Shown here: positions 20,863 through 34,800 of the stretch, piece after piece
Numbering within the stretch: the first letter of the stretch is position 1
Layout of the letters: every line of letters starts with the position of its first letter
Program-made: the position numbers and the translations under genes
Assembly: GCF_026151205.1 (NCBI RefSeq)
Contig: NC_087073.1
Location: forward strand, 868,001-932,000
From: Bolinopsis microptera
Lineage: Eukaryota; Ctenophora; Tentaculata; Lobata; Bolinopsidae
Direction of reading: 5' to 3'
DNA: 64,000 nt
The notes under the pieces: generated by a model
Database searches by the model: none
The model's input: the letters and a program-made list of their open reading frames with translations, nothing else
Told to the model about the DNA's origin: nothing

Positions 20863-22349
20863 CTGGGGAATAAATCCTAGAAATAGTGATCTTTATTTAA
20901 TACTAATGAGTTCGAAAACTGATTTTTAATTCATTTACACTACAGTGATAGCAATCTCAAAGAAATTCTGCACTCAAGCATATTCTGCAGACTGCAACTG
21001 GTTACAGACTTCAAAACTTAAAATCTCAATATACACTCAACTATATACTTGGTCAGTGGTGCAACAAAACAGCCCCACTGACCAATCCAAGCTGATGCTA
21101 CCAGTGCCAGTACTACCGTTTAAAAAAACTGCTTATAAGCAGTTTTTTTTTACGGTAGTACTGGCACTCGTATAAATGGCACTCGTTTAAATACGAGCTG
21201 GGTATAATTCCTCCCCAGTACCCCTTTAAAAATTAATTGTTCTCCAGCACTTTCACCCTTGTATTCCACCAGCTAGATTTCATTTCCATCTGGTAATGCT
21301 CTGTACATCCAATCAATAACATCTCCTAAGAAAACAAGCATTGCATTGGCGTGCATAACATAAATTTGTTCCATGTTAAGGCAATCTTGTTAGGAAACTT
21401 CCCTGCGTACTTGCAAGCTTCTAGTTTCCAGGGATTTATTACAATGGTCGTGGTTAGTGTATCCTATTTCCTTCCTTTTTTGAGCAATAACGTTACTAAA
21501 TTCATGAATTCAAGATCTCGCAACTGCAAGTTGTGAGTAGTGTAATGAGGAGTTTCCAGGTCTGCATCCAATGAAAATTGGGGCACAAACTTGTTTGGTA
21601 ATGATTGCACTGCAATTGCAGGCAACCACCCATGTATTGTAGTTGGCTAATCTTCCATACTACTAGTAAAATAGTAAATCGATCAGGTAACCAGAGGACA
21701 GAAGGCATCATGGCAAACTTACAAGAGTGTGCTGTAAAAAACACATTGAATTCTTAGTAATGATTGTGGAAGCTGGAGCCCTGTTTTGAAGGTGGAGTGA
21801 GCCCAGTGTATTGTGAATATTCATATTTTGAATTCTTACTACCAGAACCGAACTTGAGGGATTTGTTTGACGTGTTCAATGCTGCAAATGGTGTTTCATA
21901 ACTTGAAAAGAATTGTGGTTAAGAACTGTTAATACTACTATCACTAGAGAAAACCCTCTTTAAATATGTCCCTGACAGGGAAAACATTTCCTTTTGAGAG
22001 TTTGTCCCTATTAAATTTGATAATTGGGACAAATAGCTTTGTTTAGGTTGGCTTTGCTGTGATAAAGAAAGAACCTCTTGCTCATTTCTGTTCAACAAAC
22101 TCGATTCTCGGTATCAGATTTGTCACTGAAATTAGTGAAACAAATTTTTTAGTGAAACAAATTTAAAATTTTATCCTTTATTTTACAATCATAGTATAAT
22201 AATATTTATAAGCCTCCGTTTTGAAAGTTTTAAATTTTAATACATTCACATTTCTATTTAAAATTCAATTTTATGTACAAGTCAATAACTGGCCGCCAAA
22301 GCCGCGCATTCTTGAAAACAGGATTAACTTGATTATAGTTATACGACTA
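20863..22349. other. 5' flank of the RING-H2 gene, no supported gene
   Basis: Mixed unique sequence with a 66-bp palindrome (21103-21168, separate entry). Open frames at 21351-21744 on both strands show no family motif I can name; a decayed transposon is possible. No promoter motif that I would call. Confidence 0.4.
21103..21168. repeat. 66-bp near-perfect palindrome
   Basis: Arms AGTGCCAGTACTACCGT and ACGGTAGTACTGGCACT enclose an inner hairpin AAACTGCTTATAAGCAGTTT with a short A/T run on each side. It is a minimal MITE or cruciform-forming sequence. No transposase or clear target duplication seen. Confidence 0.85.
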
Positions 22350-23841
22350 CGGGTATCGGCCTTACAAAATGACAGGCCTCACAAAATGACAGCCCACATA
22401 GACCATGCTGTAGCTTAGGTTCCCTATACATTGAACCCTATTCCTTTTACTGTATGAAAGAGAAAAGCATTAATTAACACTTCCCAAGGAATGATAATGA
22501 CATAGAATCTATATTTCTTACATAAATATGGACGTTTTTGCTGTTCAGTCATTGCCCCGCCTAACTGTTACCCAGAATGGAGACCAAAGTTTTGAATTTA
22601 ACCCCAGAAAACCATGTACTACCATGACTTATGTCAATCAAAGACTACTCTGGTCAAATAAAAAAACTGATTTAGTGACTTTGGTAGAAGAAATGACAAA
22701 AAAATGACCTAGCCTCACAAAATGACAGTGTTATGCCTCACAAAATGACAGTTTTATTTTATGATACAAAGATGGCATATTTATATTGGATGCCCCTTGC
22801 CTAATTATTGGTATTCTTAAACCCAATAAGCTCATGATGAGCCTAAATGTGTTTGTTTGATCATCAATTTTGATCAAAATGCCTCACAAAATGACACCGA
22901 AAAGCCTTACAAAATGACAATGTTTCAGATTGAATTATTTTCATCATCTAAAATGGATCAGAGACAGTCAATACAAGAAGGAGTTAAAAATAATCATAAT
23001 CTGACAGTTAACAATCAAGTGGCATTAAAACAGTGCAGTTCTGATATCAAAACTTTGATTTCAAACTCTTTGATTTCAAACTCTGATTTCAAAACTCAAC
23101 GAAATAAAGCTTCTATTTTGTGAAAGCAGAGAGTAATAACAACTCCTAAAACATGTCAAACGTTAACTAAACACTGAAAAGTGATATATCCAGTCATAGA
23201 AAATATCAAATATAACCAAATACTGTGTTCAAGTATGAAAACAAAAAATGATTTTACGCCTCACAAAATGACATTTTTTTAATCTTTTCAAAGTATAAAA
23301 AATGTTCCTTTTTAAATATATTTTGGTAAAAACAGAACTGGTATAATATAAACAACATATATATCTAACAGTAAGACACGTGAAAGAATAATGAAACTTT
23401 TTCCCAAATCGGATTTGAAGTGATGCCGTTTTGGGTTGTCATTTTGTAAGGCACTATCTCACGCGAAATTGCCCAACTTTTTTTAATCATCCTTTTTCCT
23501 GTAAAAGCTATTCCAATCTTCAATCTATTATATTTATCTAACTGTCCTAGGTGAAATCAAATTTCTATAGGCTGCTGTTAAAAAATGACAGCCGTGACGA
23601 AATTGTCATTTTGTAAGGCATGTTTTTTTGGAAGATTTCAAAGATGACAATTTTTATCGCAAAATTTACGGTTTTTCAATCAATGAAACTAATAAATCAA
23701 TGAAACTAATCAAATCAACCCCCGGGAAGAAAAATATACCTGTTGAACTACCTATCTGGATAATAAAACATGAACAAAACTCATTTTTGTGCATTTCAGA
23801 GCCATCTCCTTTTTCGTGTCATTTTGTAAGGCCGATACCCG
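22350..23841. mobile_element. Non-autonomous DNA transposon, TA target site, internal ACAAAATGACA motifs
   Basis: Terminal inverted repeats CGGGTATCGGCCTTACAAAA face each other at 22350 and 23841, each flanked by TA, as in the Tc1/mariner/IS630 superfamily. The 1.49-kb body has no transposase frame I can recognise. A 15-bp motif, CCTYACAAAATGACA, occurs about seven times on + in the left two thirds and at least three times inverted on the right. This resembles arrayed transposase-binding sites. Confidence 0.8.
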
Positions 23842-23843
23842 TA

Positions 23844-26800
23844 TGTAAATTTAAAACTATCCGTGGTTTTTTCTTTTAAATAAATACGTTATTATTTTAC
23901 CTAAGTCCAAAGCCAGCTTTGAAAAATTTACTATTAAATCATAATATATCATCAACTTTAAATATTTACAATGCAAAAATTCATTAATCTGTAAACACGC
24001 GTACTCCAGCCCCTAAACGCATAAATTGTTATGCGGCGCGGCTCAAGCCGCGCACGTACGTATTATTTTATACTGTTTGCTTTCTAATAAATATCGTGCC
24101 AATGTGTACGTCTAAATTGTAAACGTTCATGTTTTGTGTAAAGTGAATCCAATTGGGACTAGTGACAAGGATAAGGACCCAAGTGCCTGTACGGCTTTTT
24201 CGGACCCCTGTGGACCACTACTCTTGAAATCACTCTACAACATTGAACATCTATATCTACTACGTCATTTGGCAATTATTGTCATTAATCTAACTTTCTA
24301 ATTAATTGCCGAGGGGGAAGAGTAAACGCTTCACATTAAAATTCAATATACAAAATTCAAAACCATCAATACGGTATTAAATATTATGGACAAATCTATA
24401 GATCTATTTCGTAGTCATATATTCACATGATTTGCTTTATATTATCTTAATACTGTAATGAAGTACAGTAGGATTTGTGTTTCGAGAAAGAAAGGTTGCG
24501 GTCAAATTATTAACAAAAGTAAACAAAAGTCCATCAGGGACTCCGTGGAGTCGAAAAAGGTACACGGCTGCTGTCTGGAGCTGCTAGGCATTTATTGATC
24601 AAGATGTTTTATTGTATTGATTTATAATGATTCTATTGTTCGTGACTAATCAAGTTCTAAGTGGAGGTATAAAGTGCTGCTCAAGATACTTCGTCATCTC
24701 ATGTCCAGTATAATGATTAAGATAGTATACAATGCAGTTTTAGTAGTTGACCCATACAGTTAAGTCCGTCATAACTCACAATCGTTAAGTCGTCGGTCAA
24801 TTGTCAGAGTCGTTGTGTGTTTATTCGTTGAGATAGCAGTAAGATAAGATGTTTCGCGCGCGCGCGTTTAATCCCGTCGACGTGAGATGTGACAATGAAA
24901 ACGCCATAGAATTATTATTTTCGCGCGTTACGTAGAGTTTACCAGTGTGTAATACTAGTTAACACTGGGTGTACACTGAGTGTAAGTGTAAGTTTCATAT
25001 ACAAGCCGTTGAATATTTCCAATTTTGAGTGTATCGTGAGCATGTTTTACAGTGCGATTGCTCGGTACTAGTGTGTTTGTGTATATATATATATATATCA
25101 TTTGTGGAGTATGGTGTAAGTAATGTTTTTGGTTGGAGTGCAGTGGTTGTATGTATGAGAAAAGTATGATAACTGAATGGGACAAGGAATTCAGTAATAC
25201 TGTATTCCTTGTCCCATTCAGTTATCATACTTTCGTCTTTAAGGTTATAGCCAAAATCTTTGGGATCTCAGGGAGAAGATCCGTAGCTAACTTGTGGTGC
25301 ATTTTATGTACTTTCAATTCAGAGGTTTTTCCCAAAGGGGGAGCCCTCACTCGGCACCACTGCTCTAAGATGTCATACCAGTCAATGCTAAATATTTTGT
25401 AAGGTGTTGAATAAGGGATCCCCTTTAGAGTACTATAATACGGGCCATGATCTGACCCTGTACTCAGTGTATCTGAGGTTTAACCTTAAACTTGTTTCAC
25501 TTTAAATATTCTCTAAGCATCCTTTTCTTCCCTATACTACTTTTTTTTTATTAAAAAAAGTATTCAAACAATATACACATAATATCACAATGACCCTTTA
25601 TAAAATAATATAAAAGATAATCACCTCAATATAAAATTAAAATCACCCTTGGCTTTGTGGCTCCAAGTTCAGATCTAGACTATCTATATTGACAAAGTTC
25701 TTTCTCGCACCTCTGTCTCCCTATACTACTGTGTACTATACTGTTACATACAAGTGTATGTAAAAAATTGTTCGAGTACTACTACAAGGTTATAAGTTTT
25801 GAACGAGCACTTGTAGGTAACAGTGAGCATGGAAAGGTCGGACACTTGGACATATGATACTTCGAAGTATCGACGCAGGATACTTCGAAGAAATTTAGAC
25901 GAGTAACATCCGTCAATGTTAATCATTCGCAGCTCGGCATGGGCCAGTGGTGCATTGCACTGCGATCCCACGAAGTGATTGTGAGAAAAATTATTTTATG
26001 CGCGGCGCGTCCTTCACCTAACCTTGTGCTTTCGCGCCGCTGCAAGATCAAGGACTTTGGTTAAAGCAAGCTTTGGATAGTAGAGCAAGCGCGGCTCCAT
26101 ATTTTAACACTACAAAGCATTACTTAAATGTTTGAATACATTATTAGATATTAAAATAAAATAAAGTATAAACGTATTTTTAATAATAAAATTAATCCAA
26201 AACCAATTTTTGATTGAATTCTAAAAATGAAACAATCCACGTTTATTTTATTAATAATTTGATTGACTATTGAAGATTTCCATATTTTACAGTTCGTAGA
26301 TAGTTCGTACACCGCTCGTGAACATCTCGTAAACAGTTTGTAACTTAACCAGCTCGTAGCCTTCGGCAGTCGCGCGCCAAATTCAACGTCCAGAGTTAAG
26401 TTTTTAATTTTTAAATTTTGTAGCGCGATGAGTTACTGAGCCGCGCATTTAATAATACTTCTCGCTGTCGTTAGATCGGCCAAATGCGCTACTGGGCCTC
26501 GCCGAGCTGCGAAGAATTGACATCGTCAAATAAGTTTAATTCAATTCCTATCTCTTTTTACCTATCCAAATCAATATTATGTTTATAATCTGTAATTTTT
26601 AAAAAACTCTGTTTTTCATATACAGTGAAATTAATTCAAAACTTAAACCCATTGTAATTGTGATTAGTGAAGAAAATTTTTGCTTGACTTTTATTACATT
26701 TGTTAATAATTTGCTGTGCCATTAAATTAAATTATAAATTCAAAATTTACATGCCAATAATTGCAGTTTGTTATGATTTATCACAGTTGACCTCACTTTT

Positions 26801-27264
26801 CTATTTAATTTTGATATAAATTATATATGTATTTGTAGGAGTTCCCACACTCCCACAGATCTTGTCATACATTGTATGACCAGCCGCGCACGAGTGCGCG
26901 GCTCCCCTGTATCGTTCAAACTCTACACTAGGGGGTACTATAGTGAAACGACCGTGGGGGTCACGATGTGATACAACACAGATCTAAAAAGACATTAGAC
27001 AAGTAACAGAATCGGAAAATAGACTCGTATTTGTGTTTTTTGTTTTTTTATATAATTTAATTTTTAAAGCGTATGTCATGCATTGCCCACGTTAAAAAAT
27101 TTGTTTCACTATTTTTAACTGATTATGATGTAGCCAATAAATTAGTCCATTATAGAGACAATCCCCTTACGGGGGCTTTGAATCAATCAATTAAATTATA
27201 TTAGCTATTTTAGATTTAACAATATAATAATCTCATTCATCAACTCTCAAAATGCAAAAGATTA
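23844..27264. other. Intergenic between divergent genes, no supported gene
   Basis: AT-rich sequence with isolated GC-rich patches: a CGCG-alternating run at about 24856-24866, and palindromic GCGGC/GCCGC clusters near 24032-24053, 26000-26045 and 26882-26905. A 73-bp palindrome is listed separately. The divergent start regions of the RING-H2 and AEBP2-like genes may lie here, but no first exon can be supported. Confidence 0.4.
25161..25233. repeat. 73-bp palindrome with 30-bp perfect arms
   Basis: Left arm AAAGTATGATAACTGAATGG + GACAAGGAAT (25161-25190) is the exact reverse complement of 25204-25233, with a 13-base centre that is itself partly palindromic. No coding role. Candidates are a minimal MITE or a hairpin RNA. 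A cloning or assembly fold-back is less likely given the unique flanks. Confidence 0.9.
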
Positions 27265-28314
27265 CGGGAGCAGGGGGTCTTTTTGAAATTTCTCTCGAAA
27301 TTGATTTTTTAAGTGTTTCTAATAGAGCTAGAGGGGAGTGATATCTATCTGCTGCTTTTTTTCTCGCTAAGTAAAGTAGAAGTAAAGTAAAAATTATGAC
27401 ATAACATCATCACTAATGTCTACAAAGTATCATCACACTACATGGAAAAATAACTATTTCTCCATCAAATTTAAAGGTAATAATTTATCAAATATTAATC
27501 ACGAATAAAAACAACATTAAAAAATTTAATTTATTCATACTTCCCAGTGGAATAAAGATTTATAACACGTTTCTTTGCTACATAAGGATGAAACCACAGA
27601 TGATCATTGTGTTTTACCTTATTACTGATATAACTGGTACCTTCAATTCTTGTTAAAACTTCTTTCGAAACATTCCAAAAATGAAAGTCATTTACAATAC
27701 ATTTAGAAATTATATTCTTTAAAAAAAATATTTTTCCTAGCCAACGTTATTGATGGTCAAATGTTAGCGCTTATGTGTAATTGTATTGCGCGAGCGATTT
27801 TAAATCATGCATACCGAAAGTCGAGTCTATAAATCTATCTTCTTCAACAGTTTTTGAGCAATCACCCTGAAACTTTCAGGATATGTTCTTAGGATCATTT
27901 AGAAGATTCTGATCGGCCAGAATTTTGAGATAGGCCTCGAAAAAATGTTTATTTCAATTTGAAAATCTTGGATCTGATTTTTTGACGATTTTTCCAGGTC
28001 CGAGATTTCTAAAATCGAATACAAAATTTTAAGGGGCCTATCTCAAAATTATGTCCAACCAGAATCTTTTAAATTATCCTCTGAACATATCCTGAAAGTT
28101 TGAGGGCGATTGCTCAAAAACTGTCGAAGAAGATCGATTTTTAGACTAGATTTTCGGTACACATGAGTGCTGACCTTTGACTGGCGATAACTTCGGCTAG
28201 GAATAACATTTTTCCATAGGACCAAAAGCAGCAGATAGATATTACTCCCCTCTGTTGGAAACACTTAAAAAATCAATTTCAGGAGAAATTTCAAAAATAA
28301 CCCCCCTGCCCCCT
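27265..28314. mobile_element. Foldback MITE with an insertion in its left arm
   Basis: The outer ends pair: left GAGCAGGGGGT, then GAAATTTCTC, TTGATTTTTTAAGTGTTTC, GGGGAGTGATATCTATCTGC; the right end carries the reverse complement. The inner parts pair again around 27735-27960 and 27975-28210 (AACTTTCAGGATATGTTC against GAACATATCCTGAAAGTTT). About 370 bp at 27362-27735 interrupts the left arm and has no partner on the right. No transposase seen. Arm divergence is clearly higher than in the foldback element at 57570, so this copy is older. Confidence 0.75.
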
Positions 28315-28833
28315 TAATAAACTTGTGTTCTCAATTTCATAAAACATTTTTCAATTTTACTGCCCATATTAGTACAATCCCATTACATCCACTAGGTTTA
28401 AAATGTCTGACAAGCCAATGATGCCAAAAATTGTTCAACCTCTCTGTTTTTCATTGAGGTAATAATTTATAATCAAATTTGATAACTAGTATGTATGTGC
28501 CATGTAGAGAATGTACATTTTATTTCTATTGTCATTGTAAAGATAGTTCAATGATACACTCGTATTAAAACCAATTTTCATTTTCGTTTGTCTCCCATCC
28601 CTGAGAATTATAAAGACCAGATTTTATATTTTAAGTTTCTATAGACAAAGATACATAATATTATAATAACTGTGGATACTAGATGTATGAAATTTTAACA
28701 ACATTACGACCTTGAACAATTAATTAGAAATATCTATATAACATATAAGTTGCCCAACTTTGCAAACAACCGTTTCAGAAGCCTCAAAAACCACACGGCA
28801 CGTAAATCCAACGCTTACCCTTGTCTCAACACA
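28315..28833. other. 5' flank of the AEBP2-like gene
   Basis: AT-rich. The reading frame of the first supported exon stays open upstream to about 28750 and contains a possible acceptor TTTCAG at 28773-28778, so exon 1 as listed may be internal. Confidence 0.4.
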
Positions 28834-31800
28834 ATGGAGAGGTTAAAAGCTACAGGAGACAACTGCAATACAGTACGTGTAAACGTGCTCACACCCAGTC
28901 CAGAACGCTTTCTTCCCTCCACTAAACCAGAGGTCACTGTACTGACGCCCAGTCCTGAACGCCTTCTTCCCTCCAGCAAACCAGAGGTCACTGTAATCAG
29001 TGACGATTCAGGTGCAGTGGTTTTACATATTACTTAGACTTAGACCATTTCAATAGTCATTCGAATTTTTGGTCACAAACCTTCTTGAGAGTAATTAAAA
29101 CTTAATTACAACTACAATTAGATGATATCCCAGATGTGGAAGAGCCCTACTCGCTTCCGCCCACTCCTTCTATCAGTGACGACAGTGACGACCTCTTTGT
29201 TCTCTCCTGCCTACCTAAAGTTAAATCGGTGTGTAAACAATATATCAGTTATTTGACAATAACAGTTTGTATAAGTGATTAAACTGATAAGGAAGTTGAG
29301 TCAATAATGTGATGTGATTCCACACACGGTCCAGTTGTTTCTATTAGTGTTTCTAATAATTACAATTTTTTATTATCATTGAGTGGGCTCAATAGTCTAT
29401 AAATAGCTTACAATCAACATTGAGATGCACGTCTTAACAAAAGCACCAGTGTAAAATCACCAATGGCAAAACTTTTCAGCTCAACGATCCAAGTTCACAC
29501 AAATATTGCATACTGGAAATCTTACTGGACATTAATTTTCAGGTGACATCGTTAAGTGAAACTTGTAGAAATAACGGTCTAGATAACCGGAGTTTAGTCC
29601 TCATTCCTACCGTCAAATCAGTAAGTTCTTCCTTAGCATTTGTAAATTTCCTTTAACTCTACAAAATCAACCAACTTTGCTAATTTTACTATTTCTTTTT
29701 AGTAAGTGCAGTATGATATGTGATCGTCATTAAGGTATACGGTTACGTAACGGTCTTATTCATTACATGAGACTTGAGAGCCATATTACGTGTACATCAG
29801 TTACAGGTAATGATATGGATCTGTTGTACAAGTAATATGTGTTGTTTGCATCATATGATGGTGTACACTGTACAAGTTCTACAACGTATCATCATAACCA
29901 GAACTAATGTTTAGTTACGTTATATATACTCTCATAACTTGTAAAACTTGTGACCATCAAGACGAGATCAGCTATAATATTATGTGTATAATAAAGAGAT
30001 CAGCTATAATATTATGTGTATAATAAAGAGATCAGCTATAATATTATGTGTATAATAAAATAACTTATACTGCTCGATATAAACGTGTATATTATGCGCT
30101 CTCTGCTCTGGTATAATCATCATAATGACATACATTTTCTCGTGTGTGAGAGAGGAGTCGTCACTACAAGTCGTCTCTGTTCAGGTAACTATGGTTACTA
30201 GTGTAGGTAACTAGGGTTACTTGGTTACTAATGTAGGTAACTATGGTTACTAATGTAGGTAACTATGGTTACTAATGTAGGTAACTATGGTTACTAATGT
30301 ATGTAACTATGGTTACTAATGTAGGTAACTATGGTTACTAATGTCTCTGTTCAGGTAACGACGGTTAGGGAGAGTGATGAGATACCAAGTAATCTGAGAG
30401 TGCACCCCTGTCACTGGCGTGACTGCCACACCTCGTGTGAGACTCCTGAGTCGCTACATATACACATCCTATCCCTTCACGCCACCGTGTATGTTAATTG
30501 TTAATCTTATTCTAATCTATTGTTATTTTAACACACCTCTTGATTCGGATGGTAAACTAACTAAAGTACTAAAGTAACTATTGTTACGGTACTAAGTGTA
30601 TGATCCCCCCCCCCCCTAACTAAACTATTGTTACCACCCGGCTTATCGGAACTACCAATGCTCAATGCTATTGTTACTGATAATTTTACCATTTTGGTGC
30701 AGCTTAAATGAAGATGCAATATGAAAGCTTAGTAGGTGACTGGCGCTCAGAGCTGATTGCGAGAGTAACTAATGTTTACGACATATTGTTGGTGAATACT
30801 TATACCTTATACAGGGAGGCGATGAGTTGCGGGTGGGCTGATTGCTCAGTGTACGGCAAGAAGTTCCGGAACGTAGCATTGTTCGGAAGACACGTACAGA
30901 CCCACACAGGGGCTCTCAACTTCGCCTGTATCTGGGAGGGGTGTAGTGAGAGGTGAGTGTTAAAGTTACTTAGGGTTACTAAGGTCACTAATTTAGGTAA
31001 CTAGGGTTACTAGTGTAGGTAACTAGGGTGACAAATGTAGGTTACTAAGGTCACTAATGTAGGTAACTATGGTTACTAGTGTAGGTAACTAGGGTTACTA
31101 ATACTAATGTAGGTAACTAGGGTTACTAATGTAGGTAACTAGGGTCACTAATGTAGGTAACTAGGGTTACTAATGTAGGTAACTAGGGTCACTAATGTAG
31201 GTAACTAGGGTTACTAATGTAGGTAACTAGGGTTACTAATGTAGGTTACTAAGGTCACTAATGTAGGTAACTAGGGTTACTAATGTAGGTAACTAGGGTT
31301 ACTAATGTAGGTAACTAGGGTTACTAATGTAGGTTACTAAGGTCACTAATGTAGGTAACTAGGGTTACTAATGTAGGTAACTAGGGTTACTAATGTAGGT
31401 AACTATGGTTACTAGTGTAGGTAACTATGGTTACTAGTGCATGTAACTAGGCAGTGTGACTAGATATAGTATTTAACAGACTATTAATAAAAACAACACA
31501 ATCCCACCACACGCCACATTACACACTCACTTGTCAAGTTTCCGTGTGTAGCAAGCAACTATTTCCTGCCTGCAGGGGCCCAGGGGCCATGTCATCAGTA
31601 ACCATAGTAACTTAAACATGTCATCCCTCTAAAACCCCGTCACTCCCTCGGCGCGGGGGCAAATTACATTTTCTCACAGCTGCAAATTAGTAGTCTAGAT
31701 TAAAAGGAAACTGCACATCCCTGTTGACTGTAGGTACACTACCTCACTACATACACACTGCTGCTACAGTGTAGTCCGCACCAGACTGCCAGTCCTATAC

Positions 31801-34800
31801 TGACCACCTTTACTGGCTAGGTCACACCTAATATTAGGGCTGTTAACAACAACGGAAGGACCTGGTGGGGGGTGACGTCATGACCTGGCTGGTGACGTCA
31901 TGACCTGGTTACAGCTATGTCTGGGGTGTATTCCTGTTTCTGACGCAATGACACTAATTTAATTGCTCCCGAGAAATGTGTGGTATCAAATAGCTCGCTT
32001 TCTATACTAGGTAATACTTACTCCCAAGGTAGGTACTACACGTTAGTTTACAATTATACGTCTACACTCTACAGTCTACATGTACGTGATAATGCAGATT
32101 ATGTAAAATAATCCCAATAATTTGTCTTGTTATCACATTTAAATTCAGGAAATATCCTGGATCATTCAGTGTACAGGGTGTTCCGAGACTCGTGTCCAAA
32201 TTTTGAATAGCTCTCAAAATCTAACAAATGAATCAAACGGTTTAATTTTTGTTTTAAATTGTAGAGAAATTATTACTTTTTACAATACATAACAAAAATA
32301 AATCTAATCCTTTAACAATTTTTCGAACCAAGCCCCCTTTCTGCATAGAAGGTTTTGAACCCATGGAATCATATTGTCTATTGCACGTTTTACCATGTTA
32401 ATTTAAAACTTTTTAGCCTCCCTTCTGATATTGTTTTTCAGCTGTTCTATCGTTTTTGGGACTGGGTCTAAATAAACACGTTCTTTAAGATAGCCCCACA
32501 AAAAGAATTTTGAAAACCAATTTCATTTAATTTGCTCCTTTATAAAATAAATGAATTGTAATTTCAAATTTGGACACGAGTCTCGAAAACCTGTAGTACA
32601 GGGAGTAGAGGTTTAGAGTGTTCCTAAGGTAGAGGTTTCAGAGTGTTCCTCAAGTAGAGGTTGCAGAGTGTTCCTAAGGTAGAGGTTTCAGAGTGTTCCT
32701 AAGGTAGAGGTTTCAGAGTGTTCCTAGGTAGAGTTTCAGAGTGTTCCCTAAGGTAGAGGTTCAGAGTGTTCCTAGGTATGAGGTTTCAAGTGTTCCGTAA
32801 GGTAGAGGTTTTCAGAGTGTTCCTAGGGTAGAGGTTTCAGGAGTGTTTCCAAAGGTAGAGGTGTCAGATGTGTTCCTAAGGAAGGAGGTTTCAGAGTGTT
32901 TCCTTAGGTCGAGGATTCAGAGTGTTCCTAAGGTAGAGGCTTCAGAGTGTTCCTAAGGTAGAGGTTTCAGAGTGTTCCTAAGGTAGAGGTTTTAGAGTGT
33001 TCCTAATGTAGAGGTTTCAGAGTGTTCCTAAGGTAGAGGCTTCAGAGTGTTCCTAAGGTAGAGGTTTCAGAGTGTTCCTAAGGTAGAGGTTTCAGAGTGT
33101 TCCTAAGGTAGAGGTTTCAGAGTGTTCTAAGGTAGAGGTTTCAGAGTGTTCCTAAGGTAGAGGATTCAGAGTGTTCCTAAGGTAGAGGTTTCAGAGTGTT
33201 CCTAAGGTAGAGGTTTCAGAGTGTTCCTAAGGTAGAGGTTTCAGAGTGTTCCTAAGGTAAGGTTTCAGAGTGTTCCTAAGGTAGAGGTTTCAGAGTGTTC
33301 CTTAGGTAGAGGTTTCAGAGTGTTCCTAAGGTAGAGGCTTCAGAGTGTTCCTAAGGTAGAGGTTTCAGAGTGTTCCTAAGGTAGAGGTTTTAGAGTGTTC
33401 CTAATGTAGAGGTTTCAGAGTGTTGCTAAGGTAGAGGTTTCAGAGTGTTCCTAAGGTAGAGGTTTCAGAGTGTTCCTAAGGTAGAGGTTTCAGAGTGTTC
33501 CTAAGGTATGTACAGGAGTAGAGGTTTCAGAGTGTTTCCTAAGGTAGAGGTTTCAGAGTGTTTCTAAGGTAGAGGTTTCAGAGTGTTCCTAAGGTAGAGG
33601 TTTCAGAGTGTTCCTAAGGTAGAGGTTTCAGCAGTGTTCCTAAGGTAGAGGTTTCAGAGTGTTCCTAAGGTAGAGGTTTCAGAGTGTTCCTAAGGTAGAG
33701 GTTTCAGAGTGTTCCTAAGGTAGAGGTTTCAGAGTGTTCCTAAGGTAGAGGTTTCAGAGTGTTCCTAAGGTAGAGGTTTCAGAGTGTTCCTAAGGTAGAG
33801 GTTTCAGAGTGTTCCTAAGGTAGAGGTTTCAGAGTGTTCCTAAGGTAGAGGTTTCAGAGTGTTCCTAAGGTAGAGGTTTCAGAGTGTTCCTAAGGTAGAG
33901 GTTTCAGAGTGTTCCTAAGGTAGAGGTTTCAGAGTGTTCCTAAGGTAGAGGTTTCAGAGTGTTCCTAAGGTAGAGGTTTCAGAGTGTTCCTAAGGTAGAG
34001 GTTTCAGAGTGTTCCTAAGGTAGAGGTTTCAGAGTGTTCCTAAGGTAGAGGTTTCAGAGTGTTCCTAAGGTAGAGGTTTCAGAGTGTTCCTAAGGTAGAG
34101 GTTTCAGAGTGTTCCTAAGGTAGAGGTTTCAGAGTGTTCCTAAGGTAGAGGTTTCAGAGTGTTCCTAAGGTAGAGGTTTCAGAGTGTTCCTAAGGTAGAG
34201 GTTTCAGAGTGTTCCTAAGGTAGAGGTTTCAGAGTGTTCCTAAGGTAGAGGTTTCAGAGTGTTCCTAAGGTAGAGGTTTCAGAGTGTTCCTAAGGTAGAG
34301 GTTTCAGAGTGTTCCTAAGGTAGAGGTTTCAGAGTGTTCCTAAGGTAGAGGTTTCAGAGTGTTCCTAAGGTAGAGGTTTCAGAGTGTTCCTAAGGTAGAG
34401 GTTTCAGAGTGTTCCTAAGGTAGAGGTTTCAGAGTGTTCCTAAGGTAGAGGTTTCAGAGTGTTCCTAAGGTAGAGGTTTCAGAGTGTTCCTAAGGTAGAG
34501 GTTTCAGAGTGTTCCTAAGGTAGAGGTTTCAGAGTGTTCCTAAGGTAGAGGTTTCAGAGTGTTCCTAAGGTAGAGGTTTCAGAGTGTTCCTAAGGTAGAG
34601 GTTTCAGAGTGTTCCTAAGGTAGAGGTTTCAGAGTGTTCCTAAGGTAGAGGTTTCAGAGTGTTCCTAAGGTAGAGGTTTCAGAGTGTTCCTAAGGTAGAG
34701 GTTTCAGAGTGTTCCTAAGGTAGAGGTTTCAGAGTGTTCCTAAGGTAGAGGTTTCAGAGTGTTCCTAAGGTAGAGGTTTCAGAGTGTTCCTAAGGTAGAG

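Noticed and set aside
21351-21744. Possible decayed transposase frames
   Set aside because: No catalytic motif or terminal repeats that I can identify.
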